From Diphasiastrum complanatum (lineage: Eukaryota > Streptophyta > Lycopodiopsida > Lycopodiales > Lycopodiaceae), in contig CM055101.1 of assembly GCA_029204225.1 (NCBI GenBank), positions 33,981,683 to 34,045,682 on the forward strand: 64,000 nt of DNA, written 5' to 3'. This document shows, piece by piece, positions 31,492 through 43,689 of the stretch; positions within the stretch are counted from its first letter, which is position 1; the number at the start of each line of letters is the position of its first letter. The notes below the pieces were generated by a model. That model was not told the DNA's origin. It ran no database searches and saw nothing but the letters and a program-made list of their open reading frames with translations. The position numbers and the translations under genes were made by a program.

Positions 31492-34401
31492 CTACTCCAA
31501 TGTCAGTCCTTTTGTCGCCAAGAAATAGTTATTCTTCTGGTTATAGTCTTCTTGAAATGATAAATTTGGATAACCATCCATTCCTTGATTGCTGATTGGT
31601 GCAAGGGGGTTATCAATTAATGTATTATTTACAAGATGTGTATACCAACTATCCTCGGTCAGCATTTCAGACATCTCGACAGCAGGGACATTTAGTGAAA
31701 GGGCAGCATATGTATAGTCAGAAAATTTTGCTTTAATATACAGTTGTTGAACAGATAGGAGGGCATAAGAAATAAGCAAAGCAATATTTACATGGCTGTA
31801 CGTATAGTATGGTCTACTTATTGGATTAGTGGAGCGAAGTATAATACTTGTTTTTACTTCCTCCAAATAATGAGAGTAGTTAGCTTCCCAATCTGTGTAG
31901 ATTTTCCACAGATCAAGGAATAGTAATTGGTGAGTAACTCGAGAAGAAACAGATTTAGAGTTGGTAACAACTTCTTTCACATCAAAAATGTTAATTGATT
32001 CTAACTTATTTAGGTACCCATCCATTGTTGGAAAAATATTATTCTCAAATGTCCTTAGGTATTCTAAGATGTATATATACAAGGATCTTGCGATCACATG
32101 AATATAGTTAGTTTGCACATTGAACTTGTTTAGAACAATGGCAAGGGCGAGGATTCTTTTTTGATGTACAGTTAGTCTAGAACATAAAGTATTTATGCTA
32201 GAAAAGGTCCAAGGGTTTTCCCATTGTTCCTTTGTGTAGCCAAAAAGTTTAGGTAAGAAAAGATAATCCATCCTCCATTTGAGTTCTAGACTAGAAAAAG
32301 GTGGAATAAAAAATGTTAGTTCCTGATGAAATGTTTGAAATTCTGACCTTAGTAGTGAGTAGACAATCTTGTTTTTCTTTGTAACTACTGCACTTGGTGA
32401 TGCCTGGGCTTGGTATGGAATGACACTTAATGCCCCAGGTTGGTCTTCAGCAACTTGTACCTCTACAGCCTCCATGATTTCAGTATGTGTTTCTTGATTT
32501 TTCTGGACTTGGCTACAGCTGATATCTGTTTGGATGGCCTTTTCTGACATTACTGATGCTGGCTCATCTGTTTGTGTCTCCTGATCTTGTCCTTGTCCAG
32601 GTTCTTCTGCATCAGAGATCTGCATTTGGCCTGATTGAAATCTGGCCTCTTCTAGTTCTTCCTTCAGCTTCTCATAGGCAATCATCTACGACTGCAGATA
32701 TTGCATCTGGAAGGCCTGGATCATCCGCTCCTGGAGTCCCTTCCACGCTACTGGATCAATTCGGTACCTGCCATGAGATACGCTGGCAACAAGTGTGACT
32801 TCGGTGCTAATTCGCCAGAGTGTCATCTTTTTTGGCCTGTTTTTTGTATATCTAATTGTCTTTCTTTAGCATCTCTGCAGAATTTTGCAATTGGGCAATT
32901 GACTCCTGAGCACTATTGAGTTCATTGCTCAGTTCCACATTGCTACTTTGAAGAGTGGCTCGTGCTCGTCTTTCTTCCTGCAAGGAAGCTTGCAGGGTCT
33001 GAAGTTGTTGTTTGAGAAGGATGTTCTCATATTCTATGGACTGGTCCTGCATCTCTTCCAACACTTCAAGTTGTCATCTTGCCTTCCTTTTGCTTCTTCA
33101 AGCTCTATCTCTTTCCTGCTCAGCTCCGCATTGGCTGCTTTGAGCTCCTCATTTCTATAGGCCAGCTGAGCCTTAGTTTTGCTCAGCTCTGCATCTGTTT
33201 GGGTGAGGTCTGTTCGGACTCTTTCATACTTGGGCCCCAGCTTCCTGGATACCTTTTCCAAGCTGGCAAGGTGTTGTATAGCTACCCAAGTATCTGGTAG
33301 TAGTGTTCCAAAAACCTGTTGATATAACTCGGCATTGAGGATTGGTTCCTCGACGTCACTTTCGCTGCCCTGCTGGTCCTCAAAAAGTTGCTCTGCTCCT
33401 TGTGGTTCTGGTTCTTGTGGTATTTCAGTCTAATTTCGCTCTTGATCAGCAATGTTCTCTGCCTCTTCTTCCACGTCCTTATTTTCTTTTGGGCTGGTCA
33501 ATGGTGTATACTGGGACGATGGCGAAAACATCCTCACCGAGCTCCCTTGATTTGATGATGATGTTGTGGCTGCCACAGTGGTTGCCTTTGATGTCTGCAT
33601 TTGGGATTCGGCCTCAATTGATGGTGCTAACCCTGGTAATACTGGTGCAATCCTGATATCCTCCTGCACTGTCAGCACACTTGCATGCACGCATAAGATG
33701 CCCATCTGATGACCCAGTCTGGAGAACTGATTTATTTCTATTAATTTACAGAATTGCTTAAAAGCAATCTGTCCGAAGGCAATCTGCTCTCCATTTAAGG
33801 CTCTCAGCAAATATCCCATATTGGTATTTGAAATTGTATACTCTTGCTCCGGTAGAAAGATAGAAGCAAGAGTAAATCGAACGAAGCTCTTGAGATTGGG
33901 GTCTCTAATGTAAGAGAGTTTGTATCCCCGTTTCTCAAGATAAGCTCCTTTTTGAAAAACTCCGCCCTCCGCATTGAAATCTGGTTTGGTAATTGGCATA
34001 CTGTCGTCCATAGGCAATCCTAAGGCATGACACTAAAACCCCTCTGTGATTATAATCTCTTGATTGCGGACAGTTGTGGAAATATGTCCTTCCTCTGTTT
34101 CGCCCAAGTTGCTAATCAGCTCATAATAAAGATCAGTAAGAATAACTGATGGATTGAATTGAATAAGACTTTCAATTCGCGCGCGAACAGCTAGTGGTTG
34201 TAAGATTGGTAATACTAGCTTTGGGTGTGTCTTGAATACGATCGCCATAGTGCTTCCAAATGTAAACGATGGCAGACAAGAGCTTGATCGCAACAATTCG
34301 CAATTTCGGAGAGCAAGAGTGATGGAAAATGGTAGTGACAACAACTGAAGTGTTTGAGGTTTTAAGCGTATTGATGATATTTCGGCGGATTGGACTACCA
34401 T
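31492..34401 (-). pseudogene. Extra ORF downstream of gypsy pol (coiled-coil, unknown function)
   Basis: One broken protein of about 900 residues in sense order. The N-terminal domain starts near 34250 (MAIVFKTHPKLVLPILQPLA) and continues with FNAEGGVFQKGAYLEKRGYK, FVRFTLASIFLPEQEYTIS and FGQIAFKQFCKLIEINQF (34017-33430). An acidic Ser-rich linker follows. A long heptad-rich coiled coil (about 33261-32852; LAYRNEELKAANAELSRKEI, LLKQQLQTLQASLQEERRA) leads to a 397-codon C-terminal domain (32685-31492) rich in Leu/Ile/Tyr. It sits on the coding strand after integrase, where Athila/Tat-type elements carry their extra ORF. No transmembrane-envelope layout is evident. A similar arrangement occurs at 1-1920. 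Function unknown. Confidence 0.65.
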
Positions 34402-34429
34402 TAAATGGAAGCGTGTCCTTCATTTTGAA

Positions 34430-35640
34430 GGTACATTGTAGCGCAGGCATCCCAAAGGGACCCGAGAACCACGACTTAGCTTCCCAGCCTTCAACTCTTG
34501 CCATCCAAACCCACTTGACATACAAGCAGCCAACTCACCAACAACGATCAGACTTAATCAGCTTGAAGTTCCGAAAACCTACATTGAGATCCAACCTGGC
34601 GCCATGCCAGATCGGGGGTCCTGATGTGGGTGACTTCCCTCCAAGCAAGCTGCCCGACATACATCAAACTTAACCAAGTCGAAGCTTCGTTACAAACGAG
34701 TAACATCCATTCCAAGCAAGCGGTCTGACTTACATTAGACTTAACCAACTGAAACATTCGTCACGAGTGCTGGAAGCCAACCTGGCGCCACGCCAGACTG
34801 GACAACCATAAACAGGTAACTTCCACCCAAGCAAGCCATCCAACTCAGCCGACAGGTTAGAGCCCGTTCCCCAAGAGCTTAACCCATTCACGTTCATGCA
34901 AGGAACACTCAGAACCACAAGCCGCGACAGATATGGAGACAACCAATTCCTGGACCAAATGGTCTCGACAGTATACCGCTGGCGCCACGGACCGAATGGT
35001 CCCGACGGCATACTGCTGGCGTCCCGGGATATGACCCTCAGCTATGTGCCAGCTTAAAAATTTTGAAGCGGCCTTACAACTAGCGCTTTTACCAAACACT
35101 GAAACCCAGAAGGTAATCAGAGTCACTTTGAGGAAAATCCCACTTTATTGATAAATCGGAGAAGGTTACATTTCAAGTGTGTGACCGACCCTAGTCTCCG
35201 AGGAGGTGGCATGCCAAGGCGAGTGCCAGGACAACATTCCAGCAAGGGAGGCTGAGACTTGGTTGGAGCTTGCCCTGAGTCGCAACCCGCACTCTCCGAT
35301 AGTATTGGTGGAATTCGGCACCCCCCCTCATAGCAAGCACTCTACCCAGGCTGGTAAAGCACGTTTTTCTCTCTCTAGAAAGTCATTTTCTCTCTCTAGA
35401 TTTTATTGATCCCCAGGCTTCCTTTAATCATGCCTAGATCGTGTGAGGTGATTGCACATCGATCTGAGCTCTCTGGACTTCGCTAGAACCGATCAAAGAT
35501 TTTCAGCCATAGGAACTTGGCTCCGGCTGGATTCTGGTCACAGTGACACCGGGAGCGGTGCCGGCGCCGTTGGCGCTGGGAGCAACAAGGGCGGTGCTGG
35601 CGCTGGGGACAATGCTGGCGTTGGAAGTAAAGCTTGTAAA
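34430..35640. other. GC-rich insertion-like segment with internal repeats
   Basis: Clearly richer in GC than its surroundings. It has direct repeats around AACCTGGCGCCAYGCCAG (34586 and 34776 areas) and CCAAGCAAGC, and a Gly/Ala-coding GGTGCTGGCGCTGG tract (35555-35630). The minus strand has AATAAA (35147 area). It separates integrase from the extra ORF. Possibly a solo LTR or captured sequence; TSDs not found. Confidence 0.45.
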
Positions 35641-36013
35641 GGTAGCTTTACAACATACATACTAAATAATAAAGTGTTTAGTCAAAAAAGAAACAAGAAT
35701 AAATAATTAAACAAAATGCAGGAATGCTTCGCTTGGTAAGCTTATTTCTTCCTTTGTTAAAATGCGAAAAATGCGAAGGTGTGAGAAGGTAAAATCCCAA
35801 AAAATGTGAAGGTAAGTGTCGCAATTTCCGTATTGGTAAACTTACTAAATACACCATATTCCAATATAGTGTCGGGTTTTTTGCAAAATATAAATGTAGT
35901 GAAGGTCTCGGCTTTTTTGCAATACAGACAATTGCGACATGCTTTGGCATTTTCGCAAAAAAAAAAAAAATTGGACAAAAAATGACGGACTTCAAAAACT
36001 GATGTATCGGACA
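35641..36013. other. A-rich spacer after integrase
   Basis: Repeats of AAAAATGCGAAGGTG and A-runs (A14 at 35957 area). No gene. Similar in style to the spacer at 1837-3109 of the other gypsy element. Confidence 0.5.
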
Positions 36014-37051
36014 TTAGTCATAGTAGCGCTTCACCCTTGAACCATTTACTTGAGTGTCAAGTAAATGTCCTTGGAGATCAGCTAACTGAAGTGATCCATT
36101 ATTAAAAACTTCTATAACTTTATACGGTCCCATCCATCTGGTATGTAATTTTTCAGAAAACAACATGTGTCTGCTTTCATACAGAATCACATAGTCCCCT
36201 TGTTTAATTTTTATTTTCTTGATAGATTGGTCAAAAATTTCTTTTCTTTTACTCTGAACTCGTTCAGTCTCGATTAATGAAAGACGACGATCCTCTTCCG
36301 GTTGCGTCAAAGAAATCATCCAGAGACTATTGTGTTCATCCATTCGCTCTTCATTACTAATGCGAAACATCGGAACTTCGAATTCTATCAGTAGTATGGG
36401 ATGCATTCATTACACAAGATAGTATGAAGTCTGCCTAGTTGTAATCTTTTCAGCAGTTCTGTATGCCCATAAGACAGATGGTAACTTCTAATCCCAATCA
36501 GAAGAATGTGTTTTCGTTACTTTATTCAAAATTTTACATAGAATTCCATTTGCCTGCTCCGTAAGCCCATTTGCTTTTGGATTATATGGAGTGGTTTGGC
36601 GATGTGTAATAGAAAAATATGACAACATGGCTTCAATGGTCTCATTAAGGAAATGGGTTCCCCTATCGCTAACGAGTTCTAAGGGACAACCATATCGCGT
36701 GATAATGTTTTGGAATAAAAACTTTGCTACAGTCTTAGCATTGTTCTTAATTGTGGCTTCAGCCTCTACCATCTTGGTAGCATAGTCCGTGGCAACGAGT
36801 ATGTAACGACGACGAGTTTTATGCGTGGTTGGTTTGATAGGTCCTACAAAATCTATCCCCCACTTCTCAAAAGGTGCTAAGGGGATAATTGGAGTAAGTG
36901 GCCAATGTGTTGCAAAGCTGGGTTTTCCCATCCTCTGGCATGCATCACATTTTTTGATGAAAATCTTAACATCTATATAGACGGTAGGCCACCAATATTT
37001 AGCATTAAAAAAAAAATTTGCAGTGTTTTTAAGAGCATAATGACCCCCCAA
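36014..37051 (-). pseudogene. Ty3/gypsy integrase
   Basis: Sense order: zinc-binding region with KKCDACQRMGKP; catalytic core with KWGIDFVGPIK (first Asp), LVSDRGTHFLNE (second Asp) and TPYNPKANGLTEQANGIL (Glu); then after a frame break (36488-36406) the C-terminal domain ending GPYKVIEVFNNGSLQLADLQ and QVNGSRVKRYYD. The core looks complete except for the break, so this is the best-preserved integrase in the window. Integrase inserts element cDNA into chromosomes. Confidence 0.88.
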
Positions 37052-37105
37052 ATCTTCCTCAGGTAATGCACTTATTACAGCGGTCGTCTCGGTTGGTTCT
37101 AAACA

Positions 37106-38947
37106 TCAGCGAAGACTATCGTCAGCTCCTAATTTATACAATATACTATTTACAGTCGTGTAAGGTCCTACCTTAGAAATAAAAACAGTTTTTTGTTGTT
37201 TATTAAAATGTTCAGGATATATCTGGTCTTGTAAAAAATTAATAACGTCCCTATAAATTGATGTTTCTGATTGAATACTCATTATATGTTCATCTGGAAA
37301 TTCATCAGAAATAGGTTCTAATTGGTTTTTTGTTTGGAGGCGGGATATGTAATCAACATTTTGATGATCTTTGCCTCTTCTTAATTCTACTTCATAATTA
37401 AACTCATCTAATAATAATACCCATCTAGCTATTCTACCCAAAAGATCAGGTTTATTCACTAAATGTTTTAATGCATAGTGATCTACATGAAAAACAAAAG
37501 GGTATCCTAAAAGGTAATGTCTAAATTTCTTTACTGAATAAATCATCCCTAATGCTTCTCGTTTTGTAGCAGAATAATTCTTTTCTGATGCAGCAAGTTG
37601 CCTTCTCGCATAATAAATTGGATAATCTATATTTTGGTCATCTTTCTGACTAAGAACCACACCTATCACAAACGATGATGTGTCTACATATACATGGAAC
37701 TTTTTAGCCCAATTTGGAGGTTCTAACCCCAGTGGCTTCTGCTAATGACTGTTTCATTGTTGATCAAAAGCTTTCTGATGGTCCTGTGTCCAATGGTACT
37801 CAACAGATTTTTTTAATAAACTTGTTAAAGGAGTTACTATTATAGCATAATCTTTAATTATCCTTCGATAGTAACCTACATGACCTAGAATACCTCTAAG
37901 CTCTCTTAAATTGGTTGGTTCTAATAATTCTAAAATCATTTTTATTTTTTCGATGTCGGCTTGTATACCATCCTTCAAAATTTTATGTCCTAAAAGGATT
38001 CCTTCCCTCATCCCAAAGTAACACTTAGCTGGATGCAGTTTAAGAGAGGTCTCTTGACATCTTTTCAATGTTTTCTCTAATGTATCTAAATGGTTTTTAG
38101 TTGATGAATAGACACAAAAGTCATCCATAAAAATTTCTAAAAACTTTCTTAAATTTTTTTGAAAAACATTCGTCATCATACGTTAGAATGTGGCAGGTGC
38201 ATTACAAAGACCAAAGGGCATTCGCGTATATGCGTACGTCCCCCAATCAGTGGTGAAAGTTGTTTTGGATCTATCTTCCTCTTTTATAAAAATCTGGTTA
38301 TAACCTGAGAATCCATCTAAAAAACTATAATGTTCATGACCAACTACTTGGTCAAGAATGGTCTCTGTATATGGCAGAGGATGATAATCCTTTGCTGTAG
38401 CAGCATTTAGTTTTCTATTATCCTAACAAACTCTAATCTTGCCCTTCTTCTTCTTAGGTGCTATAACTATTGGTGATACCCACTCACTGCTTAGAATAGG
38501 ATATATAATACCCGCTCTAAGACATCTATCTAATTCATCTTTTACTAATAAGGAGTACTTTGGATTCAATCTATATTGACGTTGTCTAACAGGTATTATT
38601 CCCTGAATGAGATCTATTCTATGTTCGCACCATTTAACTGGTATTCCTATTAAATCATCCATCGACCAAGCAAATAGATTTTGGTATTTTTGAAGAAGCA
38701 ATATATACTCTTCATGTTCTTGGTCCGATTGGTGTTTATATAGATTCAAAGTCTTACCTTTATTAATTTCTATTTCTACATAATCTGTATTATCTACCAT
38801 CCCCACGGTCAGACTTGCTCTGGTTCCACCCAGAACTTCTCTTGACTCGGATGTTATCGGTATTTCTTCTTCTTCATCAATCTCATAGCATTCTATGAAA
38901 TTGATCCATGACTCAGTAGGTCTAGCTAACTGCTCACCCCATCTCAA
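37106..38947 (-). pseudogene. Ty3/gypsy reverse transcriptase and RNase H
   Basis: 38947-38423: pre-RT and fingers (YQNLFAWSMDDLIGI, SSEWVSPIVIAPKKKKGKIR). In the gap to 38180, out of the first frame, are FLDGFSGYNQ and AYTRMPFGLCNAPATF. 38179-37754: FMDDFCVYSSTKNHLDTLE with the FxDD active site, then HPAKCYFGMREGILLGHKI and LRGILGHVGYYRRIIKDYA. 37669-37106: RNase H with YYARRQLAASEKNYSATKRE, DHYALKHLVNKPDLLGRIA and KDHQNVDYISRL. A few single stops or frameshifts break it into segments, but all motifs are present. Confidence 0.9.
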
Positions 38948-38959
38948 AAGGTGACCCCC

Positions 38960-40554
38960 TATTGGACTGGCTGTGAGAATGCTTGGAAAAAATATCTGTT
39001 TGGTAGACCAATTTATAATAGCATATGCTTGATATAACCATGGTAATACCTCTTAGCTCACCTACTGGTATACATTTAGTCGCGTCCGCTAAATGGATTT
39101 CGTGATAAGTGATAGACTATATCTGGTTCTCTAATCCTAATTATTTAACCATTGTTTTCGTTAGTAGATTGATACTGGATCCTGAGTCTATTAGTATTCT
39201 ATCTATAGTATGATCTCCTATGATCGCACTAATCTCTAGAACTCCACAATCTTCTCTATCTACATATTCTACTCTATTACTGTATGCAGGTATACTTAGT
39301 GTGACTGACCTCTCCCCTTCCTCAGTCCTTACTGACTGAAGCTCTTCTTCCTCCGAAGTATAGCTCGAGGAAGATGTAGGTGTCTCGCCTTCGTACTTAT
39401 CTTTTTCCCATGATATGGATGGAAATTCTTTTATGACTTTTTTCAGTCGGTGTCTCCATCTGGTCTCTGAAGGTAATCTCCTTTTTCTTCTAGTGGGTTA
39501 TAACATCGGCCTGATAGAGCCATGGTCGTCCTAATAACACTCCATATGACGGTTGTCTCGTAGTTTTTAATCTATGATGAATGCCTAATTCATATGCCGT
39601 TTCTTCAGTCATTATATTTACGCTAGATCCGAAATCTATGGGTACATTATCTAAGATGCAGCCATTAATTACTATTTGAATCTCTGGTTGGCCTTCATCA
39701 CCGTAATTAGCTAATCCTAAGTTGATTACTGATAACTTTGCTTTTCTTCTCTTTTTATTTTGCAAGGATTGCTTAATTTCTTTCTTATAATATTGGTTAT
39801 CGTCTAATAATTGTTTAAAGGTTATATTAGGCATTCTAGAAACAAGGTCTTCTACAATATTATAAGAACAGTTTCTAAGTGGTGACAGATCTCTAGGTAT
39901 CTCGCTACTTATAACTGGATCTAAAAATGTCACTTTCTTAACTTGTCTAGTTTCTTCGTCTAAAAGCTTCTTAGCTTCTGAACTAATATCAACATCATAA
40001 TGTTTTCCATTAGACTTATCAAGACTTAATTCTTTATTACTAGGAATTTTTACTAACTGTTCTGCGAACTTCGTTTTTTCTGTCGCATTTTTTGCAGTTT
40101 TTGCAATTTTCGTCTTAGTTTTCTTCTTACCTTTAAGTGTTAAAGAATATTTACTACTTCTTGTAGTTACTTTATTTATTTTTCTCTCTAAATCTGGCCA
40201 TTGATGCTCTTGATCTAATAATTCAGACTCTACTTCTATCCTCTGAACTATCATGTCAGTGTTAGTCTTAGATGGCCGAAGATTGTCTTCCCTAGGTGAG
40301 TTTACAAACCTTGGTTTAGACTGTGGCTGTTGTGGCTGAGGACATTCAGCTGTGACATGCCCTTCACCTTTACAGTTAGCACAGAGCGGCACATATCCTA
40401 CTGATCTCATGGGTTCAGGACAATCAGGCGAATAGTGACCCGGGGCTCCACAATTGTAGCACGAATCCCTTACTCTGGTCAGTGGAGTGGAATCTTGTGT
40501 TCCGTCCCTTCGCAAAATAGTGTATTGTTGACCAGTACATTGTTTCGGTATCAT
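38960..40554 (-). pseudogene. Gag zinc knuckles and two tandem retropepsin-like modules
   Basis: 40554-39490: two CCHC knuckles, CYNCGAPGHYSPDC and CANCKGEGHVTAEC, a Lys-rich linker, then a protease-like module NVPIDFGSSVNIM and VLLGRPWLYQADVITH. Downstream, after a stop at 39490, a second module appears near 39240-39100: RILIDSGSSINLLTK, followed by ITYHEIHLADAT (in part). Only the second has the usual D-S-G catalytic triplet; the first reads D-F-G. Protease normally matures the polyprotein. Confidence 0.7.
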
Positions 40555-41038
40555 AGTTTTTTGGTTAGTAGGAGTTGCAGTATAAGCTACCTCCTCGTGA
40601 TTATTAATCGGACAGAGGAATGGTTCCTCTTCTAAACAGTTAGTCTGTAAACTGGGACAGTTGGTCTTAGAATGACCTTCCTTCCCACAAGCGGTACACC
40701 AAACATTGGCGTTAGGCTTCGCTTTGTTTTGCTTGGCTTTAACATCAGATATCTTTCAAGTCACTCATTTCTCTTGTTAACAACTCAACACTTTTCCTTA
40801 ATGGATCCATCTTTTCAGATTTCTCCATTCTTTTCTTTCTATCTGAATTCCTATTTTTGGATTTCCTATAAGAAGATTCTTCTTCTGATGAAGAAGAATA
40901 AGATGAATACTCAGAGGATTCTTCACCATCCGCTGAATCAGATTCTGATTCAGACTCAGTAGATGTTTCAGATTCTTTTGTTTGTTTAAATTTGTGCTTT
41001 TTACTACTCTTTCTTTCATTTCTCCGTCTGCAAGAAAT

Positions 41039-41887
41039 TCAAGAAGTTTTGTAATTCTTAGCAGAGGCAATGACATCTTCCAAAGAAGTCATCAAACCCT
41101 GTCGACAATATCGATCCATTTTCTTAGGCAAACCACCCAAGAGCCATTCATTTTGCATAGGAACTGGATACTGGGCTCCTAACTTTCCTATTAAATTCTT
41201 AATCCTACGAGTATATTTCCTAAGTGATTTTGTTGGCTTTTTCTCAACAGAGTTAAGCCGAGCCAACAATCTAGTGGAATATCCTATCTCCCTAAACTGT
41301 TTAAGGAATGCTACTTTTAAAGTGTTCCAAGTATTAACTGTTTCTGGTACTAATCGACTGTACCAAATCCTAGCCTGCTTCCGTAAAAGACCTGGCAAAA
41401 TTCTAACTTTATCCTCATCCGTATGCTCTTTATTTGCTATGGTAATGGATTCAAATTACGACAAATAACTATCCGCATCTTCAGAAGATGATCCCTTAAA
41501 GAAATCGTATCTGATTTGTGTAGATGTGGGTGGCGCTGAATTAGCCATATTAATAGATGGTGGTGAACTAGATGAACTTAGAGGATCTGAATCTAAACTT
41601 TGTTTAGACAAAGATTCTAAACTTGGTTCGGAAGTAGAATCAGAAAAATCTGATTCAGATGAATATGTAGAACTTGGTGTTTCAACGGATCTTTCCTCAA
41701 ATGAATCTACAAATGCTGTAGTAGCATGTAGAAGATCATTAAACGCTTCAGGTGTTAATCTTGCTCTAGCTGGCGAATTTTGCAAATTTTGCAAATACAA
41801 ATATCTAGACTTCCTATATGCTTCTAAACGTTGTGCACACTCTAAACGCTTCTGTTCAATAGTTGCTTGAGAGTACGTTCTTGGCAT
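41039..41887 (-). pseudogene. Ty3/gypsy gag, capsid domain
   Basis: Start MPRTYSQATIEQKRLECAQR at 41887; Ser/Glu-rich N-terminal region to 41456. The capsid-like domain continues in another frame (41398-41039): LLRKQARIWYSRLVPETVNT, FLKQFREIGYSTRLL and LLGGLPKKMDRYCRQG. A frame change at 41400-41456 breaks it. The start lies 66 bases downstream, in sense, of the primer binding site. Confidence 0.8.
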
Positions 41888-41952
41888 GCATTACATGAGA
41901 AAGATTTGTAGATGTAATACACTCAAAAATATTGCAAAAGGTGAAATTCATC

Positions 41953-41970
41953 TCCCCGGCAACGGTGCCA
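41953..41970 (-). other. tRNA-Asp primer binding site
   Basis: Sense TGGCACCGTTGCCGGGGA, one mismatch from the complement of the tRNA-Asp 3' end, five bases inside the 5' LTR. Confidence 0.8.
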
Positions 41971-41975
41971 AATTA

Positions 41976-42986
41976 TGTGGTGGCCTAGTCGTTATAGATT
42001 TTCACAAAAATGATGAATTATGTAGTATAAAAGGTATGATCGTTCCCCAAGAGAGAGAATAATCTCATCTTTTGCATGGTAAATATATATATGATGATAA
42101 ATGGACTGGTATGAATAAAATTTACAACAAATACTACAATGACATAACTGGTTATCCAAAGATATTTGGGTAAATTGGCATCCAAGAACACCAATGATGA
42201 AATGTTTTGGTCAAGGTCTGTAAATGTAAGGATTACTTTATCTTTCAGGCTCTTCAGGCATCAAGGAAACAATTAGAACTGACAGCAACTAGCAATTAGA
42301 TTCAGCAAGCAGAATCACATTAGCTAAAGATTCTTCTTAATCAAACACAGAGAATTAGTCTTTATCGTAGAAACAAAACCTCAAACAATCCCAATATCTG
42401 AACACATAGCTTATTCAGAAATGAAAGAAGGTCTGCTAAGCAATGATACTTAACAGCTTCAGCTAATACCCTACACACATTAGTCAGAATTGTTACTTGC
42501 TGGTGTCGCCTGAAAATCCATGTTAGAGTAATTGAAATTCAGTATAATATAAGAAACGTGTGTGATGCAAACAGAACAGTATCACAATCATCCACAGATC
42601 ATACAGAGTGTGTTTGCACATATGATAAGAAGTAATTCTATGAAAGATAGCAGAAAGAAAAGAATGCTCAAGCTATAGGAACTCGCTCTTCTCTCTATTG
42701 ATACTCAGCTCTACGTAGAAATGCATCAGTACAATGGCACAAAGTGTCGACCTTATAGGAACGATCATTGGCCTCAATGTCGTTTACGAACCGTTAAATG
42801 TCGGTTCTAGACTTCTATTATGTCTCTTTAAAATGTCGCAACTTCTACTTAAAATATGAATTTACAAAGTGCGAAATAGGCCTTTACATGTATTTAGGCA
42901 CTATAGCACATTTTACATACATGGAAATTGAAAATTTGTAAAATATATGACATAACTCGGATAATGTGAAATCATAAGTCTCCACA
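41976..42986 (-). repeat. 5' LTR of the gypsy element
   Basis: Paired with 30362-31367. It is next to the PBS, hence the 5' LTR of the minus-strand element; TSD AGTGT follows at 42987. Confidence 0.92.
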
Positions 42987-42991
42987 AGTGT

Positions 42992-43689
42992 GAACATGAT
43001 ATGACTAGTTTTTAGTCAAGTTGATTAGTCACCTAGAAATTAGCTTTTCTTTGCATGTGCATGAGTAAATGCTCCCACATGGCAAGTGGATGTTCTCACG
43101 TGTGTATAGAGTATTGGAAGATAAGAGTTGACCATTTTTCTTAGATTCTATTTTGTAGGAAATATTCCTATATTCTAGGAGACTAGCTTTTTGGATTTTA
43201 TTAGCCATATTCTAGAAGGTCAACTTTGGATAAAGGATGGATCAAATGGATAGATCTGAGTGATGTGGCACTCTTCACACGTGTGAAGACCTTCTAGATT
43301 GTACCAGACTCGTGGATGTACTTGATCCATAAAAGGATTATCATTTTGCTAAGAACATTAATGAGACTTTTGCATTCTACACTTTTGTGAGGTTTCTAGT
43401 CATTTGTCTTGTGATGTATATGAATGATTGCTATCTAGGATTAATGTACTTGTTGTTTCAGGTGCATGCCGTACTGTGGACAGTACTCCACACGTGTGAG
43501 GCCGCTCTCACTAATTTATGATGTGTTGATCCATTGCTCTTGCTTAAATCCAAGTGTAGTGAATCTAGATCAAGCTCTAATGTGTAGAACTTGATAGATC
43601 CATTGATTAAGCAACCAATAACTCTCTATGATTGTAAAGTACAATCATTATTGTCCTAAAAACTGTAAAATTATCATGGTATCAGAGCT
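42992..43689 (+). mobile_element. Copia LTR, 3' piece, with tRNA-iMet PBS
   Basis: Continues the LTR begun at 30189. It ends near 43676 and is followed by TGGTATCAGAGC (43678-43689), the classic initiator-Met primer site, so it was a 5' LTR in plus orientation. It contains palindromes TTCACACGTGTGAA (43274-43287) and CACACGTGTG (43489-43498), and GTACTGTGGACAGTAC (43471 area). Confidence 0.8.

Larger units (their letters stand above)
30362..42986 (-). mobile_element. Near-complete Ty3/gypsy retrotransposon, TSD AGTGT
   Basis: Two ~1.0-kb LTRs (30362-31367 and 41976-42986) with TGTGG...CCACA ends and perfect TSDs AGTGT (30357-30361, 42987-42991). The internal order on the minus strand is PBS, gag, zinc knuckles, protease, RT, RNase H, integrase, spacer, extra ORF, PPT. 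Total 12,625 bases. LTRs differ at several percent of positions by eye, and the coding regions carry scattered stops, so it is neither very young nor intact. It inserted into a plus-strand copia LTR. The tRNA-Asp primer and the post-pol ORF fit the Tat/Athila side of plant Ty3/gypsy. Confidence 0.92.

Noticed and set aside
35206-35706. Gly/Ala-rich plus-strand frames
   Set aside because: Derived from the GGTGCTGGCGCTGG repeat in a non-coding insertion on the strand opposite to the element.
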